Assembly (NCBI GenBank): GCA_902566365.1
Contig: CACFIH010000003.1
Location: 62,001-126,000 of the forward strand
DNA length: 64,000 nt
Direction of reading: 5' to 3'
From: an uncultured Pelagibacteraceae bacterium
Lineage (GTDB): Bacteria > Pseudomonadota > Alphaproteobacteria > Pelagibacterales > Pelagibacteraceae
Of this stretch, positions 1-12,130 are shown in pieces (positions within the stretch are counted from its first letter, which is position 1; every line of letters starts with the position of its first letter). The notes below the pieces were generated by a model that saw only the letters and a list, made by a program, of their open reading frames with translations, ran no database searches and had not been told where the DNA came from. The position numbers and the translations under genes are program-made.

Positions 1-405
1 AAAATATGGAGAAATAAAAAAGAGATTACAAAAATAATTACTCTTGGAAGATTAGAGACATCTGAAGATTTTAAAGTATCAGAAAAAGAACCACAGGTTG
101 AAGAAACTAAAATTGATGATTTAAAAATTACAGTTAGAAAGTTAACAAAAGAGGATATCAAATCTAGAAACTTACCAAATCAATCATCAGGTCTTTTAGT
201 TACTAGTATTGAAAAAGATAGTCCATTAATTAATTCAATAGAAGAGAATAGTATAATTGTGGAAGCACAAAAGAAAAAAATTAGAACTTTTGATGATTTA
301 GATAAAGTTGTTAAAGAAGTTTTAAAAAGCAATCAGAGAACTATTCTTTTAGTTATTTTAAACAGTCAAAATCAGAGAAGATACATTGGCGTCAAATTGA
401 ATTAA
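1..405 (+). CDS. DegP/HtrA-like serine protease, C-terminal PDZ part (5' truncated by window)
   Basis: Frame 1 is open from base 1 to TAA at 403-405 (…SSGLLVTSIEKDSPLI…RTFDDLDKVVKEVLKSNQRTILLVILNSQNQRRYIGVKLN*), a PDZ-like pattern. Confidence 0.7.
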   Translation, partial: KIWRNKKEITKIITLGRLETSEDFKVSEKEPQVEETKIDDLKITVRKLTKEDIKSRNLPNQSSGLLVTSIEKDSPLINSIEENSIIVEAQKKKIRTFDDLDKVVKEVLKSNQRTILLVILNSQNQRRYIGVKLN

Positions 406-408
406 ATA

Positions 409-1317
409 ATGGAAATTAGATCCAAAATTATTTTAATTTATGGACCAACGGCATCAGGAAAATCAGATTTTGCAATAAAGCTAGCAAAAAAAGTTGATGG
501 TGAAATAGTAAATGCTGATAGCATGCAAGTTTATAAGGAATTAAAGATAATTTCTGCAAGACCTCATAAAAAGGAATATAAAAAAATTAAACATCACTTA
601 TATGGATTTTGGAGTGTTAAAAAAAAATTTTCTACAGGTGATTGGTTGAGATTAGCAAAATTAAAAATTACAGATATTAAGAAAAGAAAGAAAATACCAA
701 TACTTGTTGGAGGCACAGGTTTATATTTTAAAGCTTTGACAGATGGTCTGGTAAAAATTCCAAATATTCCATTAAAATTAAGAAAAAAAGTAAGAAACTT
801 ACATAAAGATCTGGGTCCTAAGAAATTTTTTTTAAGATTAAAAAAGTTAGACCCTATCTCTATAAACTTCATTAATCCTTTAGACTCACAAAGAGTAATC
901 CGAGCTTATGAAATAAAATTGTATACAAAAAAATCCATGTATGAGTGGTTCAAAAATACAAAATCAGATTTTGAAAAAGGAGATTTTTTTAGAATTTATA
1001 TAGATTGTTCTAGAGAGAATTTGATTAAACGAATAAATGTTAGAGCAAAAAATATGATTGAAAATGGAGCAATTTTGGAGATTAAAAAGTTTATAAAATT
1101 AAAAGTTTCGAAGTCAAAAACTGCTTCTAAGGCCATAGGTGTCAGAGAAATCCAAGATTTTCTCAATAAAAACATTGATAAAAGCGAACTTACCCAAAAA
1201 ATATCAATAAAGACAAGACAATATGCTAAAAGGCAGACCACTTGGGCTCGAGGTCATATGTTAAATTGGAACAGAATTAAGTCAGAGAGATTAAATAACT
1301 TTTTAAAGAAAATTTAG
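409..1317 (+). CDS. miaA: tRNA dimethylallyltransferase
   Basis: GPTASGKSDFAIKLA P-loop, NADSMQVYKELKIISARP, LVGGTGLYFKAL, KRQTTWARGH. Confidence 0.95.
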   Translation: MEIRSKIILIYGPTASGKSDFAIKLAKKVDGEIVNADSMQVYKELKIISARPHKKEYKKIKHHLYGFWSVKKKFSTGDWLRLAKLKITDIKKRKKIPILVGGTGLYFKALTDGLVKIPNIPLKLRKKVRNLHKDLGPKKFFLRLKKLDPISINFINPLDSQRVIRAYEIKLYTKKSMYEWFKNTKSDFEKGDFFRIYIDCSRENLIKRINVRAKNMIENGAILEIKKFIKLKVSKSKTASKAIGVREIQDFLNKNIDKSELTQKISIKTRQYAKRQTTWARGHMLNWNRIKSERLNNFLKKI

Positions 1318-1370
1318 ATATTACGTAGTTAGTCTTGACCAATAAGCACAACTTCAGCTAGATTGCATTA

Positions 1371-3079
1371 ATGTCTAAATTATATACAGGAGCAGAAATT
1401 GTATTCAAATGTCTTGAAGATCAAGAAGTTGAATTTATTTTTGGTTACCCTGGTGGTGCAGTCTTACCAATTTATGACGAATTAAAAAATCATTCTTCAA
1501 TTAAGCATATCTTGGTGAGACATGAACAAGGTGCCGGACATGCAGCAGAGGGATATGCAAGATCTTCAGGAAAGCCTGGAGTTGTTTTGGTAACCTCAGG
1601 ACCTGGTGCAACTAATGTTGTCACAGCTTTAACAGATGCATATATGGATTCTGTTCCATTAGTTTGTATTTCTGGACAAGTACCAACTCATCTTATAGGA
1701 ACTGATGCATTTCAAGAATGTGATACAACTGGTATTACAAGACCTTGTACAAAACATAACTGGTTAGTAAAAGATATCAAAGATTTATCAAAAACTCTTC
1801 ATGAAGCTTTTAAAGTTGCAACAACTGGAAGGCCAGGACCTGTCCTGGTTGATATTCCAAAAGATATTCAATTTGCAAAAATAAATTATTTAAAACCAAA
1901 ATTTCAAAAGAAATTAAATGGTAAATCATCAAGTGCTGTCTCACAAAAAGATATTGATGAATTAATTCAGGTCCAGAGGCAAGTGAGGTTTTGAGAGAAT
2001 TAGTTCAAATTACTGGTTTTCCAATTACATCAACTTTACAAGGATTAGGCGCATACCCTGGTGATGATAATCAATTTTTAGGAATGTTAGGAATGCATGG
2101 AACTTATGAAGCCAATAATGCGATGCATGATTGTGACTTACTTATAAATATTGGAGCAAGGTTTGATGATAGAATTACAGGAAAGATTGATGAGTTTTCT
2201 CCTAATTCAAAAAAAGTTCATATTGATATCGATCCTTCATCAATAAATAAAATTATAAAAGTTGATTTAGCTTTAGTTGGAGATGTAAAAGATATTTTAA
2301 AAGGTATTAATAAAACTATAAAAAAGAAAAATATCGATTTAAAAAAATCTAATAAACAGAAGATCTCTAAATGGTGGGAACAAATTCAAAAATGGAGAAA
2401 TAAAAATTCATTACACTTTCAAAATAGCAATGAAACAATAAAACCTCAACATGCAGTTAAAAGACTTTATGAGCTTACTAAAGATAAAGATACTTTTATA
2501 ACAACCGAAGTTGGTCAACATCAGATGTGGGCAGCACAACATTATAAATTTAATAAACCAAATCGATGGATGACATCCGGCGGTTTAGGAACGATGGGAT
2601 ATGGATTACCAGCAGCAGTAGGAGTACAAATTGCACATCCAAATAAATTAGTTATTGATATTGCTGGAGAAGCGTCTGTTTTGATGACTATGCAAGAAAT
2701 GTCAACTGCAGTTCAGTATAATTTACCCATTAAGATTTTTATTTTAAATAATCAATACATGGGGATGGTTAGGCAATGGCAAGAATTATTACATGAAAAA
2801 AATTATTCTGAGAGTTACTCAGAAGCTTTGCCTGATTTTATTAAAATGGCAGAGGCTTATGGTTGTAAAGGTATTAAGGCAGAAAAACCAAGTGAGCTAG
2901 ATGAAAAAATTAAAGAAATGGTCGAATTCAAGGGCCCTGTGATTTTTGATTGTCGTGTTGACCCAAATGAAAATTGTTTTCCAATGATACCATCTGGCAA
3001 GCCTCATAATCAAATGATTTTAGGTCCAAGCGAAAAACAAGAAAATAAAATTACTGGCAAAGGAAAAGCATTAGTTTAA
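1371..3079 (+). pseudogene. ilvB/ilvI: Acetolactate synthase large subunit, split by a deletion/frameshift near 1961-1970
   Basis: ORF 1371..1994 gives the N-terminal TPP domain ([13 protein letters not shown]…[21 protein letters not shown]). ORF 1991..3079 gives the remainder (GLGAYPGDDNQFLGMLGMHGTYEAN…GGLGTMGYGLPAAVG). The two are in different frames and about 16-17 residues of the family are missing at the joint. Confidence 0.9.
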
Positions 3080-3081
3080 TT

Positions 3082-3630
3082 ATGGTAAATCCTAAATCAG
3101 CTTATAGCGTTTCGACTAAAAAAGAAAAATCTGATACGCATATAATCGTTGTGTGGGTTGACAATGAAGCGGGAGTATTAGCCAGAGTAGTAGGGCTTTT
3201 TTCTGGAAGAGGATATAATATTGAGTCTTTAGCAGTAGCAGAAGTAGATGCAAAAAAGAATATATCAAGAATTACAATTGTTACCACTGGAACACCTCAG
3301 GTAATAGATCAGATTAAACTTCAGCTTAAAAAATTAGTGCCTGTTCACAAAGTTGCTGATTTTAAAAGAGATGATAAGGGAGTGATTTTTAAGGAAATGG
3401 CTTTATTTAAAATAGTTGGAAATTCAAATAAAATAAAAAAAGCTATTAATGCTTGTAAAAAATATAATGCTGTAATATTGGATAGAACAAAAAAATCAAA
3501 TGTTATTCAAATAACTGCATTAAGAAGAGAAATAGATAAAATGGCAAAAAATCTAAAAAAATTTGGATTGGTGAGTGTTTCACGAACAGGAGCTGTTGCT
3601 ATGACAAGAGGGAACAAAATATTTAATTAA
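3082..3630 (+). CDS. ilvH: Acetolactate synthase small subunit (ACT domain)
   Basis: VDNEAGVLARVVGLFSGRGYNIESLAVA ACT motif, directly after the large subunit. Confidence 0.95.
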   Translation: MVNPKSAYSVSTKKEKSDTHIIVVWVDNEAGVLARVVGLFSGRGYNIESLAVAEVDAKKNISRITIVTTGTPQVIDQIKLQLKKLVPVHKVADFKRDDKGVIFKEMALFKIVGNSNKIKKAINACKKYNAVILDRTKKSNVIQITALRREIDKMAKNLKKFGLVSVSRTGAVAMTRGNKIFN

Positions 3631-3636
3631 TTTTAA

Positions 3637-4668
<1,032 letters not shown>

Positions 4669-4694
4669 TAGGTGTTTAAAAATTTATAAATATT

Positions 4695-4722
4695 TTGCAA
4701 TTTCTAATTGAGATTGTATTAT
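4695..4722 (+). promoter_or_regulatory. Candidate sigma70-like promoter of leuA (TTGCAA-N16-TATTAT)
   Basis: Motif read in the ilvC-leuA gap; spacing 16 nt. Confidence 0.35.
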
Positions 4723-4744
4723 AAGGAAACTAAATTATATAGTT

Positions 4745-6319
4745 ATGGCAGATAAAGAAAGAGTGTTTATATTTGATACAACGATGCGAGATGGTGAGCA
4801 ATCACCAGGGGCTTCCATGAGCCTTGAAGAAAAAATTCAAATTTCAAGAGTATTTGATGAACTAGGAATTGATATTATCGAAGCAGGTTTTCCTATTGCA
4901 TCTCCTGGAGATTTTGAGGCAGTGTTAGCAATAAGTAAAGTTTTAAAAAAATCAATTCCGTGTGGACTAGCTAGACATTCAAAAAAGGATATTGATAGAT
5001 GTTATGAGGCTTTAAAAAATGCCCCAAGATTTAGAATTCATACTTTTATCTCAACGAGTCCTCTTCACATGAAACATAAGCTTAACAAAACTCCAGAACA
5101 AGTTTATGAGTCCATCAAAGAGCATGTTACATATGCGAGAAATTTGACTGATGATGTTGAGTGGTCATGTGAGGATGGAACAAGAACGGACATGGATTAT
5201 ATGTGTAAAACAGTTGAACTCGCAATAAAATCAGGAGCTAAAACAATAAATATACCTGATACTGTTGGTTACACAGTACCATCTGAATTTACGAAAATTA
5301 TACAAACTTTATTAAATAAAGTTCCAAATATTGATAAAGCAATTTTATCCACACATTGTCATAATGATTTAGGTTTAGCAGTTGCAAATTCTTTGGCCGG
5401 TGTTCAGGCTGGAGCAAGACAAATAGAGTGTACTATTAATGGAATTGGTGAAAGAGCTGGTAACGCTGCTTTGGAAGAAGTTGTAATGGCTATTAGAACA
5501 AGAAATGATTTAATGCCCTATGAGACTGGAATTAACACAACTTTATTAAGTAAAGCTTCAAAATTAGTTTCTAATGTAACTGGTTTTCCTGTCCAATATA
5601 ATAAAGCAATAGTCGGAAAAAATGCTTTCGCTCATGAGTCAGGCATACATCAAGATGGTATGTTAAAAAATAGAAATACTTATGAAATAATGACCCCAGA
5701 AAGTGTAGGTGTAAAGCAAACTTCACTTGTAATGGGAAAACATTCAGGAAGACACGCTTTTAAGGATAAACTGGTAAGTCTTGGTTATGCTGATTTAACA
5801 GATGATGTAATAGAAAATGCATTTGGAAAATTTAAGGTTTTAGCTGATAAGAAAAAACATATTTACGATGAGGATATAATTGCTTTAGTTGATGATAGCT
5901 TAGTAATTGATAATAAAGCTAATACCATTGTATTAAAATCCTTAAAAGTTTTTGCTGGAACGGGTGAACCTCAAAGAGCGGAAATGACATTAGATGTTCA
6001 TGGACAAATAAAATCAGCGACAGAAACTGGTGATGGTCCTGTGGATGCTATATTTAAATGTATAAAAAATTTATATCCTCATGATGTTAAACTTCAATTG
6101 TATCAAGTGCATGCAGTCACAGAAGGTACAGATGCTCAAGCAACGGTAAGTGTTCGTATTGAGGAAAATGGCAAAACTACTGTTGGTCAAGCAGCAGATA
6201 CAGATACATTAGTAGCTTCAGCTAACGCATATATAGGTGCATTAAATAAAATGATAATTAAAAGAGAAAAAACTGCTCCTGAAATGGAGCATCAAGAAGA
6301 GAAGATGAGAGGTATTTAG
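4745..6319 (+). CDS. leuA: 2-isopropylmalate synthase
   Basis: FDTTMRDGEQSPGASM, STHCHNDLGLAVANS, GKHSGRHAF. Confidence 0.96.
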   Translation: MADKERVFIFDTTMRDGEQSPGASMSLEEKIQISRVFDELGIDIIEAGFPIASPGDFEAVLAISKVLKKSIPCGLARHSKKDIDRCYEALKNAPRFRIHTFISTSPLHMKHKLNKTPEQVYESIKEHVTYARNLTDDVEWSCEDGTRTDMDYMCKTVELAIKSGAKTINIPDTVGYTVPSEFTKIIQTLLNKVPNIDKAILSTHCHNDLGLAVANSLAGVQAGARQIECTINGIGERAGNAALEEVVMAIRTRNDLMPYETGINTTLLSKASKLVSNVTGFPVQYNKAIVGKNAFAHESGIHQDGMLKNRNTYEIMTPESVGVKQTSLVMGKHSGRHAFKDKLVSLGYADLTDDVIENAFGKFKVLADKKKHIYDEDIIALVDDSLVIDNKANTIVLKSLKVFAGTGEPQRAEMTLDVHGQIKSATETGDGPVDAIFKCIKNLYPHDVKLQLYQVHAVTEGTDAQATVSVRIEENGKTTVGQAADTDTLVASANAYIGALNKMIIKREKTAPEMEHQEEKMRGI

Positions 6320-7354
<1,035 letters not shown>

Positions 7355-7359
7355 GAGTA

Positions 7360-8580
7360 ATGGCCTCAAGCAGAGATGATTTTATCATAGCTATTCGTTC
7401 TGCTTTTTTAAAAAAAAGCACTCAACAGAAGTTTTCTTTACTTACATTAGTTTTTATTTCTATATTGGTAATAATTTTATCAAACTTGGATTTAAGAGTT
7501 ATAAAATATATAAAAATTGGAATTAATGAGTTAGTTTATAGATCTTCTTTTGTTGTATCTATACCTGAAAATTTAGCAAAAAATACATTTACTGAAGTGA
7601 GTGATTACACAACTTTTTTTAAAGATTATAAAAAAACAAAAGATGAATTAAATATATTAAAATCAAAAGATATATCTAGTGAAATAACACAATACGAAAA
7701 TAAAGAGTTAAAAGAGTTGATTAATGATTATATTTCTAGCTCAGACAAAATATTAGCAAAAATAATTGTAGATCATGATAGTCCTTTTTTAAAAAGTATA
7801 ATCATAAATAAAGGAAGTAAAGATAATATTAAAATAGGAACAAATGTTTATGATCAGTCGTATTTAGTTGGTAGAGTAATCGAAGTTAATTTTAAAACCG
7901 CAAGGGTATTATTACTATCAGATTTAAATTCAAATGTTCCTGTAACAATAGCCCCACAAAATGTTCAAGCTATAATAACTGGGCGGGGTGATGATTTTGC
8001 TGAAATTAAATATATAAAACAAGGTTTAGACAATGAGTTTGATGAAAAAAGTATTGTGTACACATCTGGTACAGGTGCAATTTTCAAAAGTGGAATTCCA
8101 ATTGGAAAAGTTAGAATTGAAGAATCAGATAAATCGAAAAAATTTAATGTTGAATTTTATAGTGATTTTTCACAACTTAAATATGTTTTTGTTGAAGTAG
8201 TTACTACTTCTGAAATAAATTTGGAAACTGAAAAAGAAAATGAGGATATCCAAACCCCAATAAATGCTAAATTGAAAATACTAGAAGATGAATTAAAAAT
8301 AATTGAGCAGAGTAATATTAAATTTAAAGATGAAAATGAAAATTTAAAAACTCAAATAAATGAACTCAATAATATGATTACTAAATTTCAAGGTGAAATT
8401 TTAGATCAGAAACAAATTATTAATCAATTTGATTTAGACAAAAATGAGTTAGAATTTTTAAGGTTGAATTTAGATTATGGACATAAATGCAGAAAATCTT
8501 TTTTTAATAATAAAGGCTACATCGTTGGTACAACAGAATATAAATCATGTGTATTAAATAGAGGGAGAATAAATGAGTAG
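7360..8580 (+). CDS. mreC: Rod shape-determining protein MreC with a long C-terminal coiled-coil extension
   Basis: Position between mreB and mreD; MreC beta-domain pattern (GSKDNIKIGTNVYDQSYLVGRVIEV, VPVTIAPQNVQAIITGRG). Confidence 0.9.
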   Translation: MASSRDDFIIAIRSAFLKKSTQQKFSLLTLVFISILVIILSNLDLRVIKYIKIGINELVYRSSFVVSIPENLAKNTFTEVSDYTTFFKDYKKTKDELNILKSKDISSEITQYENKELKELINDYISSSDKILAKIIVDHDSPFLKSIIINKGSKDNIKIGTNVYDQSYLVGRVIEVNFKTARVLLLSDLNSNVPVTIAPQNVQAIITGRGDDFAEIKYIKQGLDNEFDEKSIVYTSGTGAIFKSGIPIGKVRIEESDKSKKFNVEFYSDFSQLKYVFVEVVTTSEINLETEKENEDIQTPINAKLKILEDELKIIEQSNIKFKDENENLKTQINELNNMITKFQGEILDQKQIINQFDLDKNELEFLRLNLDYGHKCRKSFFNNKGYIVGTTEYKSCVLNRGRINE

Positions 8581-9079
8581 TTTAAAAACACGTGGTTTTT
8601 ATTACAAAATTTACAGTTTATTACCAATAATTATTTTGTTTATATCAGTCTTAAATGAATTTGATTTTAATTATTTAAATCTTGATTATTTTTCTTTTAA
8701 TTTTCCATTTATATTAATTTTTTTCTTTACAATTAAAGAATTTAAACATTTTGATTATTTATTGGTATTTTTTGCTGGATTAATTAACGATACTGTAGTT
8801 GGAATGCCCTTAGGAGTAAGTAGTTTATCTTATATATTAATTTGTATTGCTACATCTTATTTTAGAAACATAACAATTAGACCAAATCCTATTAAAGATT
8901 GGTTTTATTTCTTATTTATTATCAGTTTACTTAATTCGGTTAATTTTTCAATTTTGACTTTATTCTTTTCATACAAACTAATTTTAATGGATTATCTTGT
9001 TAACACTTTTTTTACTTTTTTATTTTATATAGTCTTTGTTAGTTTATTTAAATATTATTTAAAAGGTTTAGATGATTAA
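8573..9079 (+). CDS. mreD: Rod shape-determining protein MreD
   Basis: Hydrophobic 168-aa protein between mreC and PBP2; GLINDTVVGMPLG. Confidence 0.8.
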   Translation: MSSLKTRGFYYKIYSLLPIIILFISVLNEFDFNYLNLDYFSFNFPFILIFFFTIKEFKHFDYLLVFFAGLINDTVVGMPLGVSSLSYILICIATSYFRNITIRPNPIKDWFYFLFIISLLNSVNFSILTLFFSYKLILMDYLVNTFFTFLFYIVFVSLFKYYLKGLDD

Positions 9080-10952
9080 TTCTTCAAGTGATAACGTAAA
9101 AAAACTAAATTCTATTAATAGAAGAATGTTTATTACAGGATCTTTAAAGTTATTTATAATGGTCGGTATAGTTAGTAGATTGTTTTTTTTACAGGTTAAA
9201 GAAAATAAGAAATATCTAACTCTCTCAGATAAGAATCGAATTAGAGAGTGGAAACTAGCTCCGGTCAGAGGAGAATTTCATGATTATTTTGGAAATGTAA
9301 TCGCTGGAAATTTTGAAGCTTATCAGCTTCATGTGATACCTGAGCAAGTTGAGAACTTTAGATATGTGATTTACCGATTAAAAGATTTACTTGAATTATC
9401 TGAAAGAGAATTCAAAAAAATTTTAAAAAAAAAAAATGAAATTAAATCTTGGGAAACCTTAATTGTTTCTGACAATCTAAGCTGGCAAAAGTTCTCAAAA
9501 ATAAACAATCATTTATATGATTTAAATGGAGTAAAACCGGTAATATCTATTTCAAGAAATTACCCTTACAAAGAAAACTTCACACATTTAATTGGTTATG
9601 TAAGTCAAGCAAATGAGGAAGATATTGAAAACAAAGAAATAATTAAAAAGAATTTTGTGCCTGGTCTTAAAGTTGGAAAAGTTGGTTTAGAAAAATCTTT
9701 TGAAGAAAAATTAATTGGCAGTAATGACATTGAAAGATATGAAGTAAATGCTTATGGTAGAAGAATTAGCCAATTAGAGTTTCAAAAAGGAGAAAAAGGA
9801 GAAACTTTACGTCTTACAATTGATACTGAAGTACAAAAATTAGCTAATGAATTACTTAAAGAACAGGCTGGTTCCATATGTGTAATGGATATTTACTCAG
9901 GCGATTTAATTGCAATGCACTCATCTCCATCATTTGACCCAAATTTATTTGTATTTGGTATTAGTAAAGATGATTGGGAATTAATCCGTAATGATCCAAT
10001 GAAACCTTTAGTAAATAAGACTTTACAAGGAAACTATTCTCCAGGATCAACAATTAAACCGATCGTTGCTTTATCAGCTTTGGAAAATGGAATTATTAAT
10101 ACAAATTTTACTGTTCAATGTAGAGGACATAAACATCCATTGGAATTATATGGGCAAACCTATCATTGCTGGAAAAAAGAGGGGCATGGATTTATGAACC
10201 TAAGAAATGCAATGAAACAATCTTGTGATATATATTTTTATGAAATCGCTCGTAAATTAGGCGTAGATAAATTAAGTGAAACAGCTAAAAAATTTGGACT
10301 TGGAAGAGAAGTTTTCGGAAATCTATTTAGTATTGAAAAAAAAGGTTTAATTCCAAATACACAATGGAAAAAAAATGCCCTAGGCGAAGGATGGTTGTTA
10401 GGAGAAACAATAATAACCGGAATTGGTCAAGGTTATATTCAAACAACCCCAATTCAACTTTGTTTAATGGCCGCTCAAATTGGTAATGGAGGTTATAAGA
10501 TTTATCCAAAAATAGTTGTTGACGATAAGAATGAAAATCAAATAGATAAATTTAGTCCTTTATTTACTAATTCAAAAAATATCAAAATTATTCAAGATGC
10601 AATGTTCGCCTCAACAAATGAGCCAAGAGGAACTTCTTATAAATCAAGAATAGATGATCTTAAATACCGATTTGCTGGAAAAACTGGAACAGCACAAGTC
10701 AAAAAAATTACTGAAAAAGATCGTGAGTTAGATTTAAAAACTTTTGAAATTCCATATGAGGAGAGAGATCATGCTCTTTACATTGCATACGGCCCTTACA
10801 AAAGTCCCAGATATGCTCTCAGTGTAGTCGTTGAACACGGAGGAAGTGGAGGTTCTACAGCAGCACCAATGGCAAAAAGATTGTTTAAAATGACTATTGA
10901 TAGACATAAAGAGAGAGAAAAAGTAAATGAAAAAAAATATTTGGAGATTTAG
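9072..10952 (+). CDS. mrdA: Penicillin-binding protein 2
   Basis: SPGSTIKPIVALSALE active site, FAGKTGTAQV, mre-pbp2-rodA context. Confidence 0.95.
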   Translation: MINSSSDNVKKLNSINRRMFITGSLKLFIMVGIVSRLFFLQVKENKKYLTLSDKNRIREWKLAPVRGEFHDYFGNVIAGNFEAYQLHVIPEQVENFRYVIYRLKDLLELSEREFKKILKKKNEIKSWETLIVSDNLSWQKFSKINNHLYDLNGVKPVISISRNYPYKENFTHLIGYVSQANEEDIENKEIIKKNFVPGLKVGKVGLEKSFEEKLIGSNDIERYEVNAYGRRISQLEFQKGEKGETLRLTIDTEVQKLANELLKEQAGSICVMDIYSGDLIAMHSSPSFDPNLFVFGISKDDWELIRNDPMKPLVNKTLQGNYSPGSTIKPIVALSALENGIINTNFTVQCRGHKHPLELYGQTYHCWKKEGHGFMNLRNAMKQSCDIYFYEIARKLGVDKLSETAKKFGLGREVFGNLFSIEKKGLIPNTQWKKNALGEGWLLGETIITGIGQGYIQTTPIQLCLMAAQIGNGGYKIYPKIVVDDKNENQIDKFSPLFTNSKNIKIIQDAMFASTNEPRGTSYKSRIDDLKYRFAGKTGTAQVKKITEKDRELDLKTFEIPYEERDHALYIAYGPYKSPRYALSVVVEHGGSGGSTAAPMAKRLFKMTIDRHKEREKVNEKKYLEI

Positions 10953-12081
10953 ATGTATCAGCATAGAAGATTAACAACAAGTAGTTTTAATTTTTTTCAA
11001 AAATTCAAAAATTTTGACTATATATTGTTAATATGCATTTTATTATTAGGTTTTATCAGTCTTACAACTATGTATTCGACAGATGGTGGAAAAGTTTTAT
11101 TCCACACAAAAAGCCATTTCATTAAATTAGTAATATTTATAATTATGATGTTGATTATTTCTTTTATTAACATCAAGTACTGGTTTGCAATAGGATATAT
11201 ATCTTACTTAGTTGTAATCGGCCTATTGATTTGGACCTTTTTATTCGGGATAACTTCCTCAGGATCACAAAGATGGATAAATCTTTATTTTATCAATTTA
11301 CAACCATCAGAATTAATGAAAATTTTTATAATTCTTTGTTTAGCAAAATATTTTCATAGAATGAAATTAGAAAACGTTAATTCTCTTTATACAATTTTAA
11401 CCTCTTTAATAATCATATTATTACCAATGGGACTTGTGATTGTTCAGCCAGATTTAGGGACCTCTCTTCTTATTGCAATAAGTGGAATAGCTGTATTATG
11501 GTTTGCTGGTATAAATCACAAATATTTCATATATACTATGATTGGTTTTGTAATTTCATTACCTTTTATTATAGCTTTCTTGAAACCATACCAAAAATTA
11601 AGAGTTCTGACCTTTTTAAATCCAGATAAAGATCCATTAGGTGCTGGTTATCAGATTATACAATCAAAAATAGCTGTAGGCTCAGGTGGAATTTTTGGAA
11701 AAGGTTTTTTTAAAAGGAACTCAAAGTTATCTAGAATTTTTACCAGAAAAACATACAGATTTTATTTTTACACTTTTTTCTGAAGAATTTGGTTTTGTAG
11801 GCTCTGCTCTTTTATTGATTATTTATGCAATAATTATATATAGGATTGTTGTAATTGGAGCCGCTTCAAGAAGTTATTTTGCAAAAATTTTTTGTTATAG
11901 TTTTGGTGCTGCAATATTTGTTTTTATAACTATCAATATGAGTATGGTGCTTGGTTTACTACCTATAGTTGGTTCTCCACTGCCAATAATGTCTTACGGA
12001 GGTTCCTCAATGTTGGCTACAATGATTGGCTTTGGAATAGTAATGAGCGCAAAAGTTCACAGTCAACAATTAATTGCTTAA
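10953..12081 (+). pseudogene. rodA: Peptidoglycan glycosyltransferase RodA, split by an apparent 1-nt insertion in a T7 tract (11705-11711)
   Basis: ORF 10953..11783 has [26 protein letters not shown] 11686..12081 has [33 protein letters not shown]…PIMSYGGSSML. The two overlap in different frames at GGTTTTTTTAAAAGG. Confidence 0.9.
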
Positions 12082-12130
12082 GTACTATTTGTCACCTAAA
12101 TTATCTTTAGTTTAAATTGTATAAAGATTT

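Noticed and set aside
11703-11712. Programmed -1 frameshift (U UUU UUA slippery heptamer) in rodA
   Set aside because: The heptamer is present, but a -1 shift leads to the third frame. Restoring RodA needs +1 or -2, so the classic mechanism does not fit.
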